From: Stenotrophomonas sp. ISL-67
GTDB taxonomy: Bacteria; Pseudomonadota; Gammaproteobacteria; Xanthomonadales; Xanthomonadaceae
DNA: 64,000 nucleotides
NCBI RefSeq assembly: GCF_018612915.1
Contig: NZ_JAGGRL010000001.1
Span: forward strand, 372,001 to 436,000
Direction: 5' to 3'
The notes beneath the pieces are model-generated. The model did no database searches, was not told the DNA's origin, and saw only the letters and a list, made by a program, of their open reading frames with translations. Shown here piece after piece: positions 55,898 through 64,000 of the stretch (its first letter is position 1; every line of letters begins with the position of its first letter). The translations under genes and the position numbers were made by a program.

Positions 55898-55994
55898 GAC
55901 GTCCGAATATGTATGGTCTTATGTTGCCGCGCAGCATATAGGAACCGTTGGCCGCGTGCGTTAATACGTTCGGTTTCATGGGGAAATGAGACGC

Positions 55995-56062
55995 GTAGAG
56001 CCACGCCCTGCGTGGCTTCGCGGTGCCGGATCGTGGAGCAGCCACGCAGGGCGTGGCTCTAC
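55995..56062. repeat. Inverted REP pair, GTAGAGCCACGCCC type
   Basis: 55995-56018 begins GTAGAGCCACGCCCTGCGTG and 56039-56062 ends GCGTGGCTCTAC. The second supplies the TAG stop of the methyltransferase gene (56059-56061). Confidence 0.85.
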
Positions 56063-56652
56063 GCCCCGCGCTCCAGCGCTGCCGCATGTCCAACCAGCGC
56101 GGGGGAGAGCCAACAGTGGGAACCCAGCGGGGTGAAACCCTCGGCCTTGAGCTGTCGGCGGTACCAAGCGGCCGGACGGCCCTGGAATCCCTCATGGTCG
56201 CCCTCGAACTCGTCCTCGGCGGTGAATGCCTCCAGGAAGGCGACACCGCCGGTAAGCTCGGCAAAGCCGGCCAGGGCCGGGCGCAGCTCGCGGGTGGGCA
56301 CGTAGTGCATCACGTCCGAGCAGACCAGCAGGTCGACCGGCGCGCAGGGCCGCAGCCAGGCGAAATCGCCGACTTTCGCCGGGTGCAGGTTGCGGCTGCG
56401 CCCGTAACGCTGCACGGCGTAGCCGCTGCTGTCGAAGCCCATGTACTGCACGCGCGGGCGCAGCTTGAGCAGCGGCGCGCGCCAGGCGCCTTCACCGGCA
56501 CCGATGTCCAGCACGCTGCGGATCGGGCGTTCCAGGTAGTACTCGGCACTGGCCACGGCCAGTGCGACCTTGCGCGCCAGGCGCGCCGCGCCGCCGGTCT
56601 GGTCGGGCTGGTACCAGCGCTGGAAGTAGGCCTGGTCGTAGGTCTTGGACAT
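56059..56652 (-). CDS. Class I SAM-dependent methyltransferase
   Basis: A 197-residue Rossmann-fold methyltransferase. RSVLDIGAGEGAWRAPLL is motif I and VDLLVCSDVMHYVP is motif IV; the substrate is not evident, and small-molecule methylation is the usual role. The start ATG 56652 gives MSKTYDQAYFQRWY, a plausible family N-terminus, without a clear ribosome-binding site. The stop TAG is the GTAG head of a REP. It is divergent from hemJ across 127 bases. Confidence 0.88.
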   Translation of the reverse strand: MSKTYDQAYFQRWYQPDQTGGAARLARKVALAVASAEYYLERPIRSVLDIGAGEGAWRAPLLKLRPRVQYMGFDSSGYAVQRYGRSRNLHPAKVGDFAWLRPCAPVDLLVCSDVMHYVPTRELRPALAGFAELTGGVAFLEAFTAEDEFEGDHEGFQGRPAAWYRRQLKAEGFTPLGSHCWLSPALVGHAAALERGA

Positions 56653-56779
56653 GAAAGGAAGGCGGGCAGAGTGGAAGCGGCTGCCATGGTACCGCGCTGC
56701 GTCAAACCGTCGCGCATGCGGTGACGGTGCGAATCGGCCAGAATGAACGACATCCCAAGCCAGCCGCCGGAGCAAGCGC

Positions 56780-57235
56780 ATGCAGTCTTACTACTGGGTC
56801 AAGACCTTCCACCTGGTGTTCGTGGTGGCATGGATGGCGGCGGTGTTCTACCTGCCACGGATCCTGGTCAACCTGAGCGAGACCGCCGGCCAGCTGCCGG
56901 TGATCGAGCGGCTGCAGTTGATGGGCCTGCGCCTGTACAGGTTCGGGCACATGATGTTCGGCATTGCGCTGATCCTGGGGCTGGTGCTGTGGCTGGGGTA
57001 CAAGGTGATTCCCGATTTTCCGACCATGGTCGCGCCGGGCGCGGCCGGTTGGCTGCACGCCAAGCTGGGGCTGGTGGTGCTGCTGCTGGTGTACTTCACC
57101 TGGACCGGGCGCCTGCTCAAGGGCGCGGTGAAGGGCAGGGTGCTGCCGTCGTCGCGCGCGCTGCGCTGGTTCAACGAGCTGCCGCTGGTGCTGTTCATCG
57201 GCGTGGTGTGGCTGGTATTGGCCAAGCCGTTCTAA
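56780..57235 (+). CDS. hemJ: Protoporphyrinogen oxidase HemJ (CopD superfamily)
   Basis: A 151-residue four-helix membrane protein. FHLVFVVAWMAAVFYLPRIL and YRFGHMMFGIALILGLVLW carry the conserved His residues of the UPF0093/HemJ family, which oxidises protoporphyrinogen IX to protoporphyrin IX in heme synthesis in bacteria lacking HemG or HemY. WLHAKLGLVVLLLVY (K-L-x-L) is also conserved. The ATG at 56780 is the only start before the first helix. Confidence 0.9.
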   Translation: MQSYYWVKTFHLVFVVAWMAAVFYLPRILVNLSETAGQLPVIERLQLMGLRLYRFGHMMFGIALILGLVLWLGYKVIPDFPTMVAPGAAGWLHAKLGLVVLLLVYFTWTGRLLKGAVKGRVLPSSRALRWFNELPLVLFIGVVWLVLAKPF

Positions 57236-57249
57236 GGCGCCGGGACGGC

Positions 57250-57342
57250 GCAGCCACGCAGGGCGTGGCTCTACCACGTTGGGCGCGTCGCGCGCCCAAC
57301 GTGGTGGCAGAAAGGCGGTAGAGCCACGCCCTGCGTGGCTGC
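57250..57342. repeat. REP pair with a second palindrome nested inside
   Basis: 57250-57274 ends GCGTGGCTCTAC and 57318-57342 begins GTAGAGCCACG; both carry the GTAG head facing inward. Between them, CCACGTTGGGCGCG (57274-57287) pairs with CGCGCCCAACGTGG (57291-57304). Confidence 0.85.
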
Positions 57343-57359
57343 GCCATCCGGACGAAGAT

Positions 57360-57389
57360 AAAAAAACCGGGCCAAGGCCCGGTTTTTTT
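57360..57389. terminator. Bidirectional intrinsic terminator downstream of accA
   Basis: CCGGGCC/GGCCCGG forms a 7-bp stem flanked by seven As (57360-57366) and seven Ts (57383-57389), so it can stop transcription from both strands. It is 18 bases past the accA stop. Confidence 0.93.
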
Positions 57390-57407
57390 GCACGCTGCAG
57401 AACCCGA

Positions 57408-58367
57408 TCAGGCCGCTTCGTACGCACCATAGCTGCGCAGGCGCTCGTAACGCTTCTGCAGCAGGTCTTCGGTGGACAGCTTCTCCAGCGCGTCCAGCTC
57501 GTTGAGCAGCACGGCCTTCAGGCGTTTGGCCATCTGCGCCGGATTGCGGTGCGCGCCGCCGGTCGGCTCGCGCACGACCTTGTCGACCAGGCCCAGGCCC
57601 TTCAGGCGCGGGGCGGTCAGGCCCAGCTGTTCGGCCGCATCCTTGGCCTTGCCCGCGTCCTTCCACAGGATCGAGGCGCAACCTTCGGGGCTGATGGTGG
57701 AATACACGCTGTATTCGAGCATCACGGTGCGGTCGCCCACGCCCAGTGCCAGCGCGCCGCCGGAGCCGCCTTCGCCGATCACGGTGCAGATCACCGGCAC
57801 CTTCAGCTCGGCCATCTCCATCAGGTTGCGCGCGATCGCTTCGGACTGGCCGCGCGATTCGGCATCGATGCCCGGCCAGGCGCCGGCGGTGTCGATCAGG
57901 GTCAGCACCGGCAGGCCGAAGCGTTCGGCCATCTTCATCAGGCGCAGCGCCTTGCGGTAGCCCTCCGGCTTGGGCATGCCGAAGTTGCGCTTGATCTTTT
58001 CCTTGGTATCGCGGCCCTTCTGGTGGCCGATCAGCATCACCGAACGGCCGCCGATGCGGGCCAGCCCGCCCATGATGGCCTTGTCGTCGGCAAAGGCGCG
58101 GTCGCCGGCCAGTTCCTGGAACTCATCGCAGAAGATGCGGATGTAGTCGGCGGTATACGGGCGCGAAGGATGGCGGGCCAGCTGCAGCACCTGCCACGAG
58201 GTCAGGTTGCGGAAGATCTGCGCGGTGCGCAGCCGCAGCTTGTCCTGCAGGGTGCGCACTTCGGCCTCGACATTGACCGCCGGGCCGGCGCTTGCGCTGC
58301 GCAGCTCCTGGATCTTTGCCTCCAGATCAGCGATGGGTTGCTCGAAGTCGAGGTAGTTCGGATTCAT
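57408..58367 (-). CDS. accA: Acetyl-CoA carboxylase carboxyltransferase subunit alpha
   Basis: A 319-residue subunit that, with AccD, transfers CO2 from carboxybiotin to acetyl-CoA to start fatty-acid synthesis. [19 protein letters not shown] is the conserved start; [31 protein letters not shown] and [22 protein letters not shown] are diagnostic, as is [15 protein letters not shown]. Length equals that of E. coli AccA (319). It is 97 bases after dnaE, the order known from E. coli. Confidence 0.98.
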   Translation of the reverse strand: MNPNYLDFEQPIADLEAKIQELRSASAGPAVNVEAEVRTLQDKLRLRTAQIFRNLTSWQVLQLARHPSRPYTADYIRIFCDEFQELAGDRAFADDKAIMGGLARIGGRSVMLIGHQKGRDTKEKIKRNFGMPKPEGYRKALRLMKMAERFGLPVLTLIDTAGAWPGIDAESRGQSEAIARNLMEMAELKVPVICTVIGEGGSGGALALGVGDRTVMLEYSVYSTISPEGCASILWKDAGKAKDAAEQLGLTAPRLKGLGLVDKVVREPTGGAHRNPAQMAKRLKAVLLNELDALEKLSTEDLLQKRYERLRSYGAYEAA

Positions 58368-58446
58368 CGGAAGCCGTCGTAAAGAAAAGAGGGAAAGTGT
58401 AGCCGAATGCGTCTAAATGCCCCGTACGGGGTCGTCTGGTGATCCA

Positions 58447-58468
58447 GCCGGGCAGAGCCCGGCTCTAC
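58447..58468. repeat. GTAG REP supplying the dnaE stop codon
   Basis: GCCGGGCAGAGCCCGGCTCTAC is a 7-bp palindrome with the GTAG head on the minus strand. The TAG stop of dnaE (58465-58467) is this head. Confidence 0.85.
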
Positions 58469-61400
58469 GTGGCCCATGGCGGGCTGTACCGGACTTTAAG
58501 CGTCCGGACCGCCGGGTCGGCCCGCAGCGCGTCCACCAGCTGACTGTCCACGCGCACGGCGGTATCGCCGGCCACGTCCAGCATGCCGGCCACCGGGCCC
58601 TGCTCGGTACCCAGCAGCAGATCCAGGCGCAGGGGGGTGCGGCCGGGACGATGGCGGTCGAGCAGGCCGTTCACCCGCGCCCACACCGGGTCGCCCTGGC
58701 GCAGGTCCAGGCGCAACGACAGGCGGGTGGCGTAATTGGCGCAGATCTCCTCGAAGTCCCAGCACTGGCGGATGCGCAGCGCATAGCCGCCGTTGAACTC
58801 GTCCTCGCGCAGGCCGCCCTTGACCACCAGGATGCGGTCCTTGGTCATCAGGTGGCCGAATTCTGCCAGGCCGTCGGTGAAGGCGCTGCACTCGACCCGG
58901 CCCTTGCCGTCTTCAAGTTGCATGAAGACCTGGCTTTCGCCCTTGCGGCGCACGCCGACCACCAGCCCGGCCAGGATCACCGGGGTTTCCTGGCGCCAGG
59001 CGCGCTTCTCGCCGTCCTTGCTGGGGCGGGCAGGGGGAATGAGCTTTTCCAGCATGCCCAGGTCGGTGCCGACCAGTTCCTTGACGTCGTCGGCGTGCGG
59101 GTCGAACGGATGGCCACTGAGGTAGAAGCCCAGCGTTTCGCGTTCGCCGTCGAGCAACTGGCCCAGCGCCCATTCCTTTGCTTCGGGCAGGTCCAGCTGC
59201 AGCGCGGTGCTGACCGGGTCGGGCGCGCCGAACAGCGAGTTCTGCCCGGAGGCCTTCTCGCGCGACATCTGGTCGGTGGCCTTGAGCACTTCGGGCAGCT
59301 GCAGCATGAGCGAGGCGCGGTTCTTGCCGAGGCCATCGAGCGCGCCGCAGTTGATCATCGCCTCCAGCGTGCGCCGGTTGAGCTTGCCGGACTCGATGCG
59401 CATGCAGAAATCCAGCAGCGACCCATAGCGGCCCTTGGCCAGGCGCTCGTCGACCACCGCTTCACACGCGCCCTGGCCAACGCCCTTGATGGCGCCCAGC
59501 CCGTACTGGATGGTGTCGGCGCTGGAGGCTTCGAACATGTACGCCGATTCGTTCACGCGCGGCGGCAGCACGGTCAGGCCAAGGTTGCGCACTTCGGCCA
59601 GGAAGCCCACCACCTTGTCGGTGTTGTCCATGTCCGACGACAGCGTGGCGGCCATGAACTCCGCCGGGTAATGGCGCTTGAGCCAGGCGGTCTGGTAGCT
59701 GACCAGCGCGTAGGCGGCAGCGTGCGATTTGTTGAAGCCGTAGCCGGCGAACTTCTCCATCAAGTCGAAGATTTCGTCAGCCTTGGGGCCGCTCACACCG
59801 CCCTTGGCCGCACCTTCGCGGAAAATCTCGCGGTGCTTGGCCATTTCCGCCGGCACCTTCTTGCCCATCGCACGGCGCAGCAGGTCGGCGCCACCGAGCG
59901 AGTAATCGCCGACGATCTGCGCCATCTGCATCACCTGCTCCTGGTACACCATGATGCCGTAGGTGTCCTTCAGGATCGCTTCGGTGCGCGGATCGGGGTA
60001 GATGATTTCTTCCTGGCCGTGCTTTCGCGCGTTGAAGGAAGGAATCAGGTCCATCGGGCCGGGGCGGTACAGCGACACCAGGGCGATCAGGTCTTCGAAG
60101 CGGTCGGGGCGCGCGTCCTTCAGCAGGCGGCGCATGCCCGAGGATTCGAACTGGAACACCGCGCCGGTGTTGCCGTTGGCGAAGATGTCCTTGTAGGTCG
60201 GGGCGTCGTCGAGCGGCAGTGCGGTGATATCCACCGGCGGAATGCCGGCGCGCGCATGCCGCTTGTTGATCGCCTTGACCGCCCAGTCGATGATCGTGAG
60301 CGTGCGCAGGCCGAGGAAGTCGAACTTCACCAGGCCGATTTCTTCGACGTCGTTCTTGTCGAACTGAGTGACCGGGTTGCGGCCACGGCCGCCTTCATCG
60401 TGTTCGGCGAACAGCGGGCAGAACTCGGCCAGCGGTTCGGGTGCGATCACCACGCCACCGGCATGCTTGCCGGCGTTGCGGGTAAGATCTTCGAGCTGGC
60501 GCGCCAGGTCGATCAGGTCGCGCACGTCGTCTTCGTTCTGGTAACGCTGGATCAGCTCCGGCGATGCCATTTCCGAATCCTTGCCTTCGCCCATTGCGTC
60601 CTTGAGCGAAATGCCCAGGATGTTGGGAATCAGCTTGGAAACGCCGTCGACCAGGCCGTACGGGAAACCGAGCACGCGCCCGGAGTCGCGCACCACGGCC
60701 TTGGCGGCCATGGTGCCGTAGGTGATGATCTGGCTGACGCGTTCGCGACCGTACTTGCGCGCGACGTAGTCGATGACTTCGTCGCGGCGGTCCATGCAGA
60801 AGTCGATGTCGAAGTCGGGCATCGACACGCGTTCGGGGTTGAGGAACCGCTCGAACAGCAGGTTGTACGGAATCGGGTCCAGATCGGTGATCTGCAGCGC
60901 CCAGGCCACCAGCGAGCCGGCGCCGGAACCACGGCCGGGGCCGATCGGAATACCCTGGTTCTTGCCCCACTGGATGAAGTCGGCCACGATCAGGAAGTAG
61001 CCGGGGAAGCCCATCTTGATGATGGTGGCGAGCTCGAATTCGAGACGCTCGACGTAATCTTCGCGGGTCTTGCCTTCGGCAACCGGGTTCTTTTCCAGGC
61101 GCGCGTCCAGGCCCTTGCGCGATTCGCTGCAGATCCAGCTGTCCAGCGTTTCGTTTTCCGGCACCGGGTAGTCGGGCAGGAAGTAGGTGCCCAGCCGCAT
61201 TTCCATGTTGCAGCGTTCGGCCAGCGCGAGCGTGTTGTCGATCGCATCGGGGATGTCGGCGAACAGTGCGCACATCTCTTCGGGCGATTTCAGGTACTGC
61301 TGGTCGCTGTAATCGCGCGGGCGCTTGGGATCGTCCAGCACGCGGCCGGAGGAAATGCAGACGCGCGCTTCATGGGCGCTGAAATCGTCCGGGCGCAGGA

Positions 61401-62046
61401 AGCGCACGTCATTGCTGGCCACCACGGGCAGGCCACGCTGGCCGGCGGCGACCAGGGCAAACTGGTTGAAGGCTTCCTCGCCCTCCCTGCCGGTGCGGGT
61501 CAACTCGAGGTGCAGGCCATCGCCGAACACGCGTTGCCAGTCGGCGAGCTGCTGCTCGGCCAGGTCATGGCGGCCTTCGCCGGCCAGGCGCCCGGCCAGG
61601 CTGTCGCGGCCGGCCAACGCAAACAGGTTGTGGCAACCGGCCTTGAGCCAGTCGGGGTGCACGGCCACGCCGCCTTCGGGGCGGTGGCCTTCCATCCAGG
61701 CGCGGGTGAGCAGGCGCGAAAGACTGAGATAGCCTTCGCGGTCGCGGCACAGCAGGGTCATGCGCCAAGGGGTCATGCCCTCTTCGGCGATCATGATGTC
61801 GGCACCGGCGATCGGCTTGATGCCGACGGTTTCAGCGGCCTTGTAGAACTTGACCAGCGCGAACAGGTTGTTCAGGTCGGTAACCGCCAGCGCAGGCAGC
61901 TGGAGTTCCACCGCGCGGCTGAGCAGGTTGGCCTGCTTGGCCTTCTTCGGGTCAGCCTGATCCGGTTTCGCCGGGACACGGATGGTCGAATCCGCCAGCG
62001 AAAATTCGGTGTGGACGTGCAGATGTATGAAACGGGAAGTGGTCAT
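58465..62046 (-). CDS. dnaE: DNA polymerase III subunit alpha
   Basis: The 1193-residue replicative polymerase. The N-terminal PHP domain begins FIHLHVHTEFSLADS. The polymerase catalytic acids are in MPDFDIDFCMDRRDEVIDY. The finger region GPGRGSGAGSLVAWAL, tandem helix-hairpin-helix motifs and an OB-fold (QLEDGKGRVECSAFTD, DRILVVKGGL) follow. The length is near that of E. coli DnaE (1160). ATG 62046 is the family start. The stop TAG lies in a REP palindrome, after a tail (VRYSPPWAT) that probably varies between strains. Confidence 0.98.
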   Translation of the reverse strand: MTTSRFIHLHVHTEFSLADSTIRVPAKPDQADPKKAKQANLLSRAVELQLPALAVTDLNNLFALVKFYKAAETVGIKPIAGADIMIAEEGMTPWRMTLLCRDREGYLSLSRLLTRAWMEGHRPEGGVAVHPDWLKAGCHNLFALAGRDSLAGRLAGEGRHDLAEQQLADWQRVFGDGLHLELTRTGREGEEAFNQFALVAAGQRGLPVVASNDVRFLRPDDFSAHEARVCISSGRVLDDPKRPRDYSDQQYLKSPEEMCALFADIPDAIDNTLALAERCNMEMRLGTYFLPDYPVPENETLDSWICSESRKGLDARLEKNPVAEGKTREDYVERLEFELATIIKMGFPGYFLIVADFIQWGKNQGIPIGPGRGSGAGSLVAWALQITDLDPIPYNLLFERFLNPERVSMPDFDIDFCMDRRDEVIDYVARKYGRERVSQIITYGTMAAKAVVRDSGRVLGFPYGLVDGVSKLIPNILGISLKDAMGEGKDSEMASPELIQRYQNEDDVRDLIDLARQLEDLTRNAGKHAGGVVIAPEPLAEFCPLFAEHDEGGRGRNPVTQFDKNDVEEIGLVKFDFLGLRTLTIIDWAVKAINKRHARAGIPPVDITALPLDDAPTYKDIFANGNTGAVFQFESSGMRRLLKDARPDRFEDLIALVSLYRPGPMDLIPSFNARKHGQEEIIYPDPRTEAILKDTYGIMVYQEQVMQMAQIVGDYSLGGADLLRRAMGKKVPAEMAKHREIFREGAAKGGVSGPKADEIFDLMEKFAGYGFNKSHAAAYALVSYQTAWLKRHYPAEFMAATLSSDMDNTDKVVGFLAEVRNLGLTVLPPRVNESAYMFEASSADTIQYGLGAIKGVGQGACEAVVDERLAKGRYGSLLDFCMRIESGKLNRRTLEAMINCGALDGLGKNRASLMLQLPEVLKATDQMSREKASGQNSLFGAPDPVSTALQLDLPEAKEWALGQLLDGERETLGFYLSGHPFDPHADDVKELVGTDLGMLEKLIPPARPSKDGEKRAWRQETPVILAGLVVGVRRKGESQVFMQLEDGKGRVECSAFTDGLAEFGHLMTKDRILVVKGGLREDEFNGGYALRIRQCWDFEEICANYATRLSLRLDLRQGDPVWARVNGLLDRHRPGRTPLRLDLLLGTEQGPVAGMLDVAGDTAVRVDSQLVDALRADPAVRTLKVRYSPPWAT

Positions 62047-62104
62047 GCCGGGCCAATGTAATGCCCGGTCAGGGTAGCGGCGGGGGGGAGTACGGACAAG
62101 CCTT

Positions 62105-62133
62105 GACATCACGCCCCTGCGGCGCGTGATGTC
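62105..62133. repeat. Inverted repeat upstream of dnaE
   Basis: GACATCACGC (62105-62114) and GCGTGATGTC (62124-62133) are perfect complements around a 9-base loop, 58 bases upstream of the dnaE ATG. It could be an mRNA hairpin in the rnhB-dnaE spacer. Confidence 0.6.
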
Positions 62134-62167
62134 CGGGCATTCATCCTCAACCCCGCGCCGGTGGCGC

Positions 62168-62190
62168 GCCCCCTTCAACAAGAAGGGGGC
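62168..62190. repeat. Second hairpin in the rnhB-dnaE spacer
   Basis: GCCCCCTTC / GAAGGGGGC around a 5-base AACAA loop. No T-run follows on the minus strand, so it is not a clear terminator. Confidence 0.55.
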
Positions 62191-62230
62191 TCTTCCCATA
62201 CGGCTTCACGTGGCGCGGATCGGTGAGCGG

Positions 62231-62252
62231 CCGGGCAGAGCCCGGCTCTACG
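62231..62252. repeat. GTAG REP supplying the rnhB stop codon
   Basis: GCCGGGCAGAGCCCGGCTCTAC (62230-62251) is the same sequence as at 58447-58468. Its GTAG head contains the TAG stop of rnhB (62248-62250). Confidence 0.85.
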
Positions 62253-62898
62253 CGAGGCTGGCGACTCCGCACTCACGCACCGGCGCGAAGCTGCGGCGGT
62301 GATGCGGGCAGGGGCCGTGCTCGCGCAGGGCGGCCAGGTGGGCGGGGGTGCCGTAGCCCTTGTGCTGGTCGAAACCGTATTCGGGGTGCTGCTCATGCAG
62401 CTGCAGCATGTAGCGGTCGCGGCTGACCTTGGCCAGGATCGAGGCGGCCATGATGGCGCGGTCGAGGGCGTCGCCGCCGATCAGGGCTTCGGCCGGGCAG
62501 GGCAGGCCCTTGGGGACCTTGTTGCCGTCGATGCGCGCGAACTGGGCCACATGCGACACCGCGTCGACGGCGCGACGCATGCCGAGCATGGTGGCCTGGA
62601 AGATGTTGAGGGTGTCGATCTCGTCCACATCCACCATCACCACATGGAAGGCCAGCGCCCGCTGCTGGATCCTGTCGAACAGCTGGTCGCGGCGGAGCGC
62701 GGTGAGCTGCTTGGAATCGTCCAGGCCGTTCAGGCGCGGTCGGTCGGGGCAGAACACCACCGCCGCCACCGCCACCGGACCGGCCAGCGGGCCGCGCCCG
62801 GCTTCGTCAACGCCGGCCACATAGCGGGGCGCAACCGTGGCCAGCGCCGCGCCGTCGAACAGCGCCAGCGATGCTGCCGCGGCGTGGCGGCGGCTCAT
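62248..62898 (-). CDS. rnhB: Ribonuclease HII
   Basis: A 216-residue RNase H type 2 that removes ribonucleotides from DNA and primer RNA. The catalytic motif is [16 protein letters not shown] (Asp-Glu-Ala-Gly-Arg-Gly), with a second acidic residue in IDGNKVPKG and a third in [31 protein letters not shown] is the usual C-terminal segment. ATG 62898 overlaps the lpxB stop by four bases (ATGA). Its stop is the head of a REP repeat. Confidence 0.97.
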   Translation of the reverse strand: MSRRHAAAASLALFDGAALATVAPRYVAGVDEAGRGPLAGPVAVAAVVFCPDRPRLNGLDDSKQLTALRRDQLFDRIQQRALAFHVVMVDVDEIDTLNIFQATMLGMRRAVDAVSHVAQFARIDGNKVPKGLPCPAEALIGGDALDRAIMAASILAKVSRDRYMLQLHEQHPEYGFDQHKGYGTPAHLAALREHGPCPHHRRSFAPVRECGVASLA

Positions 62899-64000
62899 GC
62901 CGCCGCGTTCCCGCGCGGCTTGCGTGCCACCAGTTCCGCCACTGCGTCGGCAGCGCGTGCCGAGGCGTCCTGGCGCAGCTGCAGGTGCAGTTGGTCGTAG
63001 GTGGCCTGGATGTCGATACCGCGTTGCGGATGGTCGAACCACTGCAGGATCGCCGCGGCCAGTTTGTCCGGCACGCAGTCGTGCTGGATCAACTCCGGCG
63101 CCAGGTCCTTGCCCGCCAGGATGTTGGGCAGCGCGAAGCGGTCGACCTTGATCAGGCCGAGCGCCTTCACGATGCGGTAGGTCAGCTCCGCCACGCGGTA
63201 ACCGACCACCATCGGACGCTTGACCAGCATCGTTTCCAGCGTTGCCGTGCCCGAAGCGAGCACCACCACGTCGGCGGCGATCATTGCCGTGCGCGCCTGG
63301 CCATCGAGCAGGTGCGAGTACGCCACCGGCAGCGCCGAGCGCGACAGCTGTTCCTGGATCAACGCGCGGCAGGCCGGGTTGGCCGCCGGGACCACCACGT
63401 GCAGGCCCGGAATGCGCTCGGAGACCTGCCATGCCGCTTCGAAGAACGCGCCGCCCAGCTTGCTGATCTCGCCCAGTCGGCTGCCGGGAAGGACCGCCAG
63501 CACCTTGGCGTTGGCCGGCAGGCCCAGGGCCACGCGGGCTTCTTCGCGGTCACTGTGCAACGGGATGTCGTCGGCCATCGGGTGGCCGACGAAGCGCGCG
63601 TCGATGCCATGCCGGGCGTAGATCGGCGGTTCCATCGGGAACAGGCACAGCACCAGGTCGGCACTGGCGCCGATCTTCTCGGCACGCTTCTCGCGCCAGG
63701 CCCAGACCGACGGGCTGACGTAGTGCACGGTGGTGATGCCGCGTTCCTTCAGCCAGCGCTCCACGCCCAGGTTGAAGTCAGGGGCGTCGATGCCGATGAA
63801 CACGTCCGGCTGCCACTCCAGCACGCGCGTGCGGAACTCGCTGCGCAGCTTCAACAGGCGCGGCAGGTGGCGCAGGATTTCAGCCAGGCCCATCACCGCC
63901 AGCTCGCTGGCGTCGAACCAGGTCAGGCAACCGGCGTTGCGCATGGCATCGCCGCCGATACCGGCGAATTCGGCGTTCGGGAAACGCTGCTGCAGTTCGC
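62895..64000 (-). CDS. lpxB: Lipid-A-disaccharide synthase, 5' end outside window
   Basis: A glycosyltransferase family 19 enzyme that joins UDP-2,3-diacylglucosamine and lipid X to form the disaccharide core of lipid A. Visible residues run from the window edge ([19 protein letters not shown]) through [32 protein letters not shown] and the [10 protein letters not shown] donor-binding region. The frame is open off the right edge, so the N-terminus is missing. The TGA stop overlaps the rnhB start by four bases. The lpxB-rnhB-dnaE-accA order is that of E. coli. Confidence 0.97.
   Translation of the reverse strand, partial: ELQQRFPNAEFAGIGGDAMRNAGCLTWFDASELAVMGLAEILRHLPRLLKLRSEFRTRVLEWQPDVFIGIDAPDFNLGVERWLKERGITTVHYVSPSVWAWREKRAEKIGASADLVLCLFPMEPPIYARHGIDARFVGHPMADDIPLHSDREEARVALGLPANAKVLAVLPGSRLGEISKLGGAFFEAAWQVSERIPGLHVVVPAANPACRALIQEQLSRSALPVAYSHLLDGQARTAMIAADVVVLASGTATLETMLVKRPMVVGYRVAELTYRIVKALGLIKVDRFALPNILAGKDLAPELIQHDCVPDKLAAAILQWFDHPQRGIDIQATYDQLHLQLRQDASARAADAVAELVARKPRGNAAA

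Noticed and set aside
58417..62061. 1214-codon plus-strand frame opposite dnaE
   Set aside because: The reverse strand encodes full DnaE with catalytic motifs; the mirror frame has a composition (HLRVQ-rich) typical of antisense shadow.

Overview
The window is high-GC gammaproteobacterial chromosome of the Xanthomonadaceae type, most likely Stenotrophomonas. The evidence is gene content (CreBC-CreD, PadR plus a membrane HAAS-type partner, a zinc TonB receptor beside a MerC protein, an lpxB-rnhB-dnaE-accA cluster) and many short GTAG-headed palindromes resembling the SMAG/REP repeats described for that genus. The genus is an inference; no rRNA or other marker gene is present. No tRNA, rRNA, CRISPR array, insertion sequence or prophage was seen.

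Layout. 1-5.1 kb: 3' part of an M13 zinc metallopeptidase, convergent with mfd. 5.1-8.4 kb: a 480-base non-coding stretch, a DJ-1/PfpI protein lacking the nucleophilic cysteine, a YidB-like protein, a GNAT acetyltransferase and rlmJ. 8.4-12 kb: creB-creC-creD, with a near-perfect cre tag inside the end of creC. 12.1-17.7 kb: one 1845-codon gene for a toxin- or effector-like protein with a C-terminal YopT-type (C58) Cys-His-Asp triad. 17.7-19.6 kb: gltX-zur. 19.8-23.3 kb: a TetR-regulated EmrB/EmrA-type efflux operon. 23.5-26.3 kb: a zinc-type TonB receptor divergent from a MerC protein, with two palindromes between them that could be Zur operators. 26.3-34 kb: ribosomal THX, a secreted phosphodiesterase, an alkylation-repair pair (Ada-AlkA fusion and ogt), a ClpP-fold lipoprotein, a DUF4019 protein, a MAPEG protein, a UbiH/UbiM-type monooxygenase and an S4 protein. 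34-41 kb: DEAD-box helicase, GGDEF-EAL protein, rluF and a RecF-like ATPase. 41-52 kb: transporters, YecE and VOC proteins, a serine hydrolase, an ABC exporter, a DUF885 lipoprotein, a GFA protein and a LysR-EamA pair. 52-57 kb: cyclophilin, padR with its partner, PHA depolymerase, a methyltransferase and hemJ. 57.4-64 kb, minus strand: lpxB (partial)-rnhB-dnaE-accA, joining lipid A, DNA and fatty-acid synthesis.

Two features stand out. The first is the large putative toxin. The second is a recurrent arrangement in which the GTAG head of a REP-like repeat supplies the TAG stop codon of the gene it faces: five genes, including dnaE and rnhB, with a sixth (LysR) ending inside a repeat on TGA. 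Gene starts were chosen by Shine-Dalgarno match, family N-terminus and neighbour overlap, because GC-rich frames run open far upstream of the true starts.
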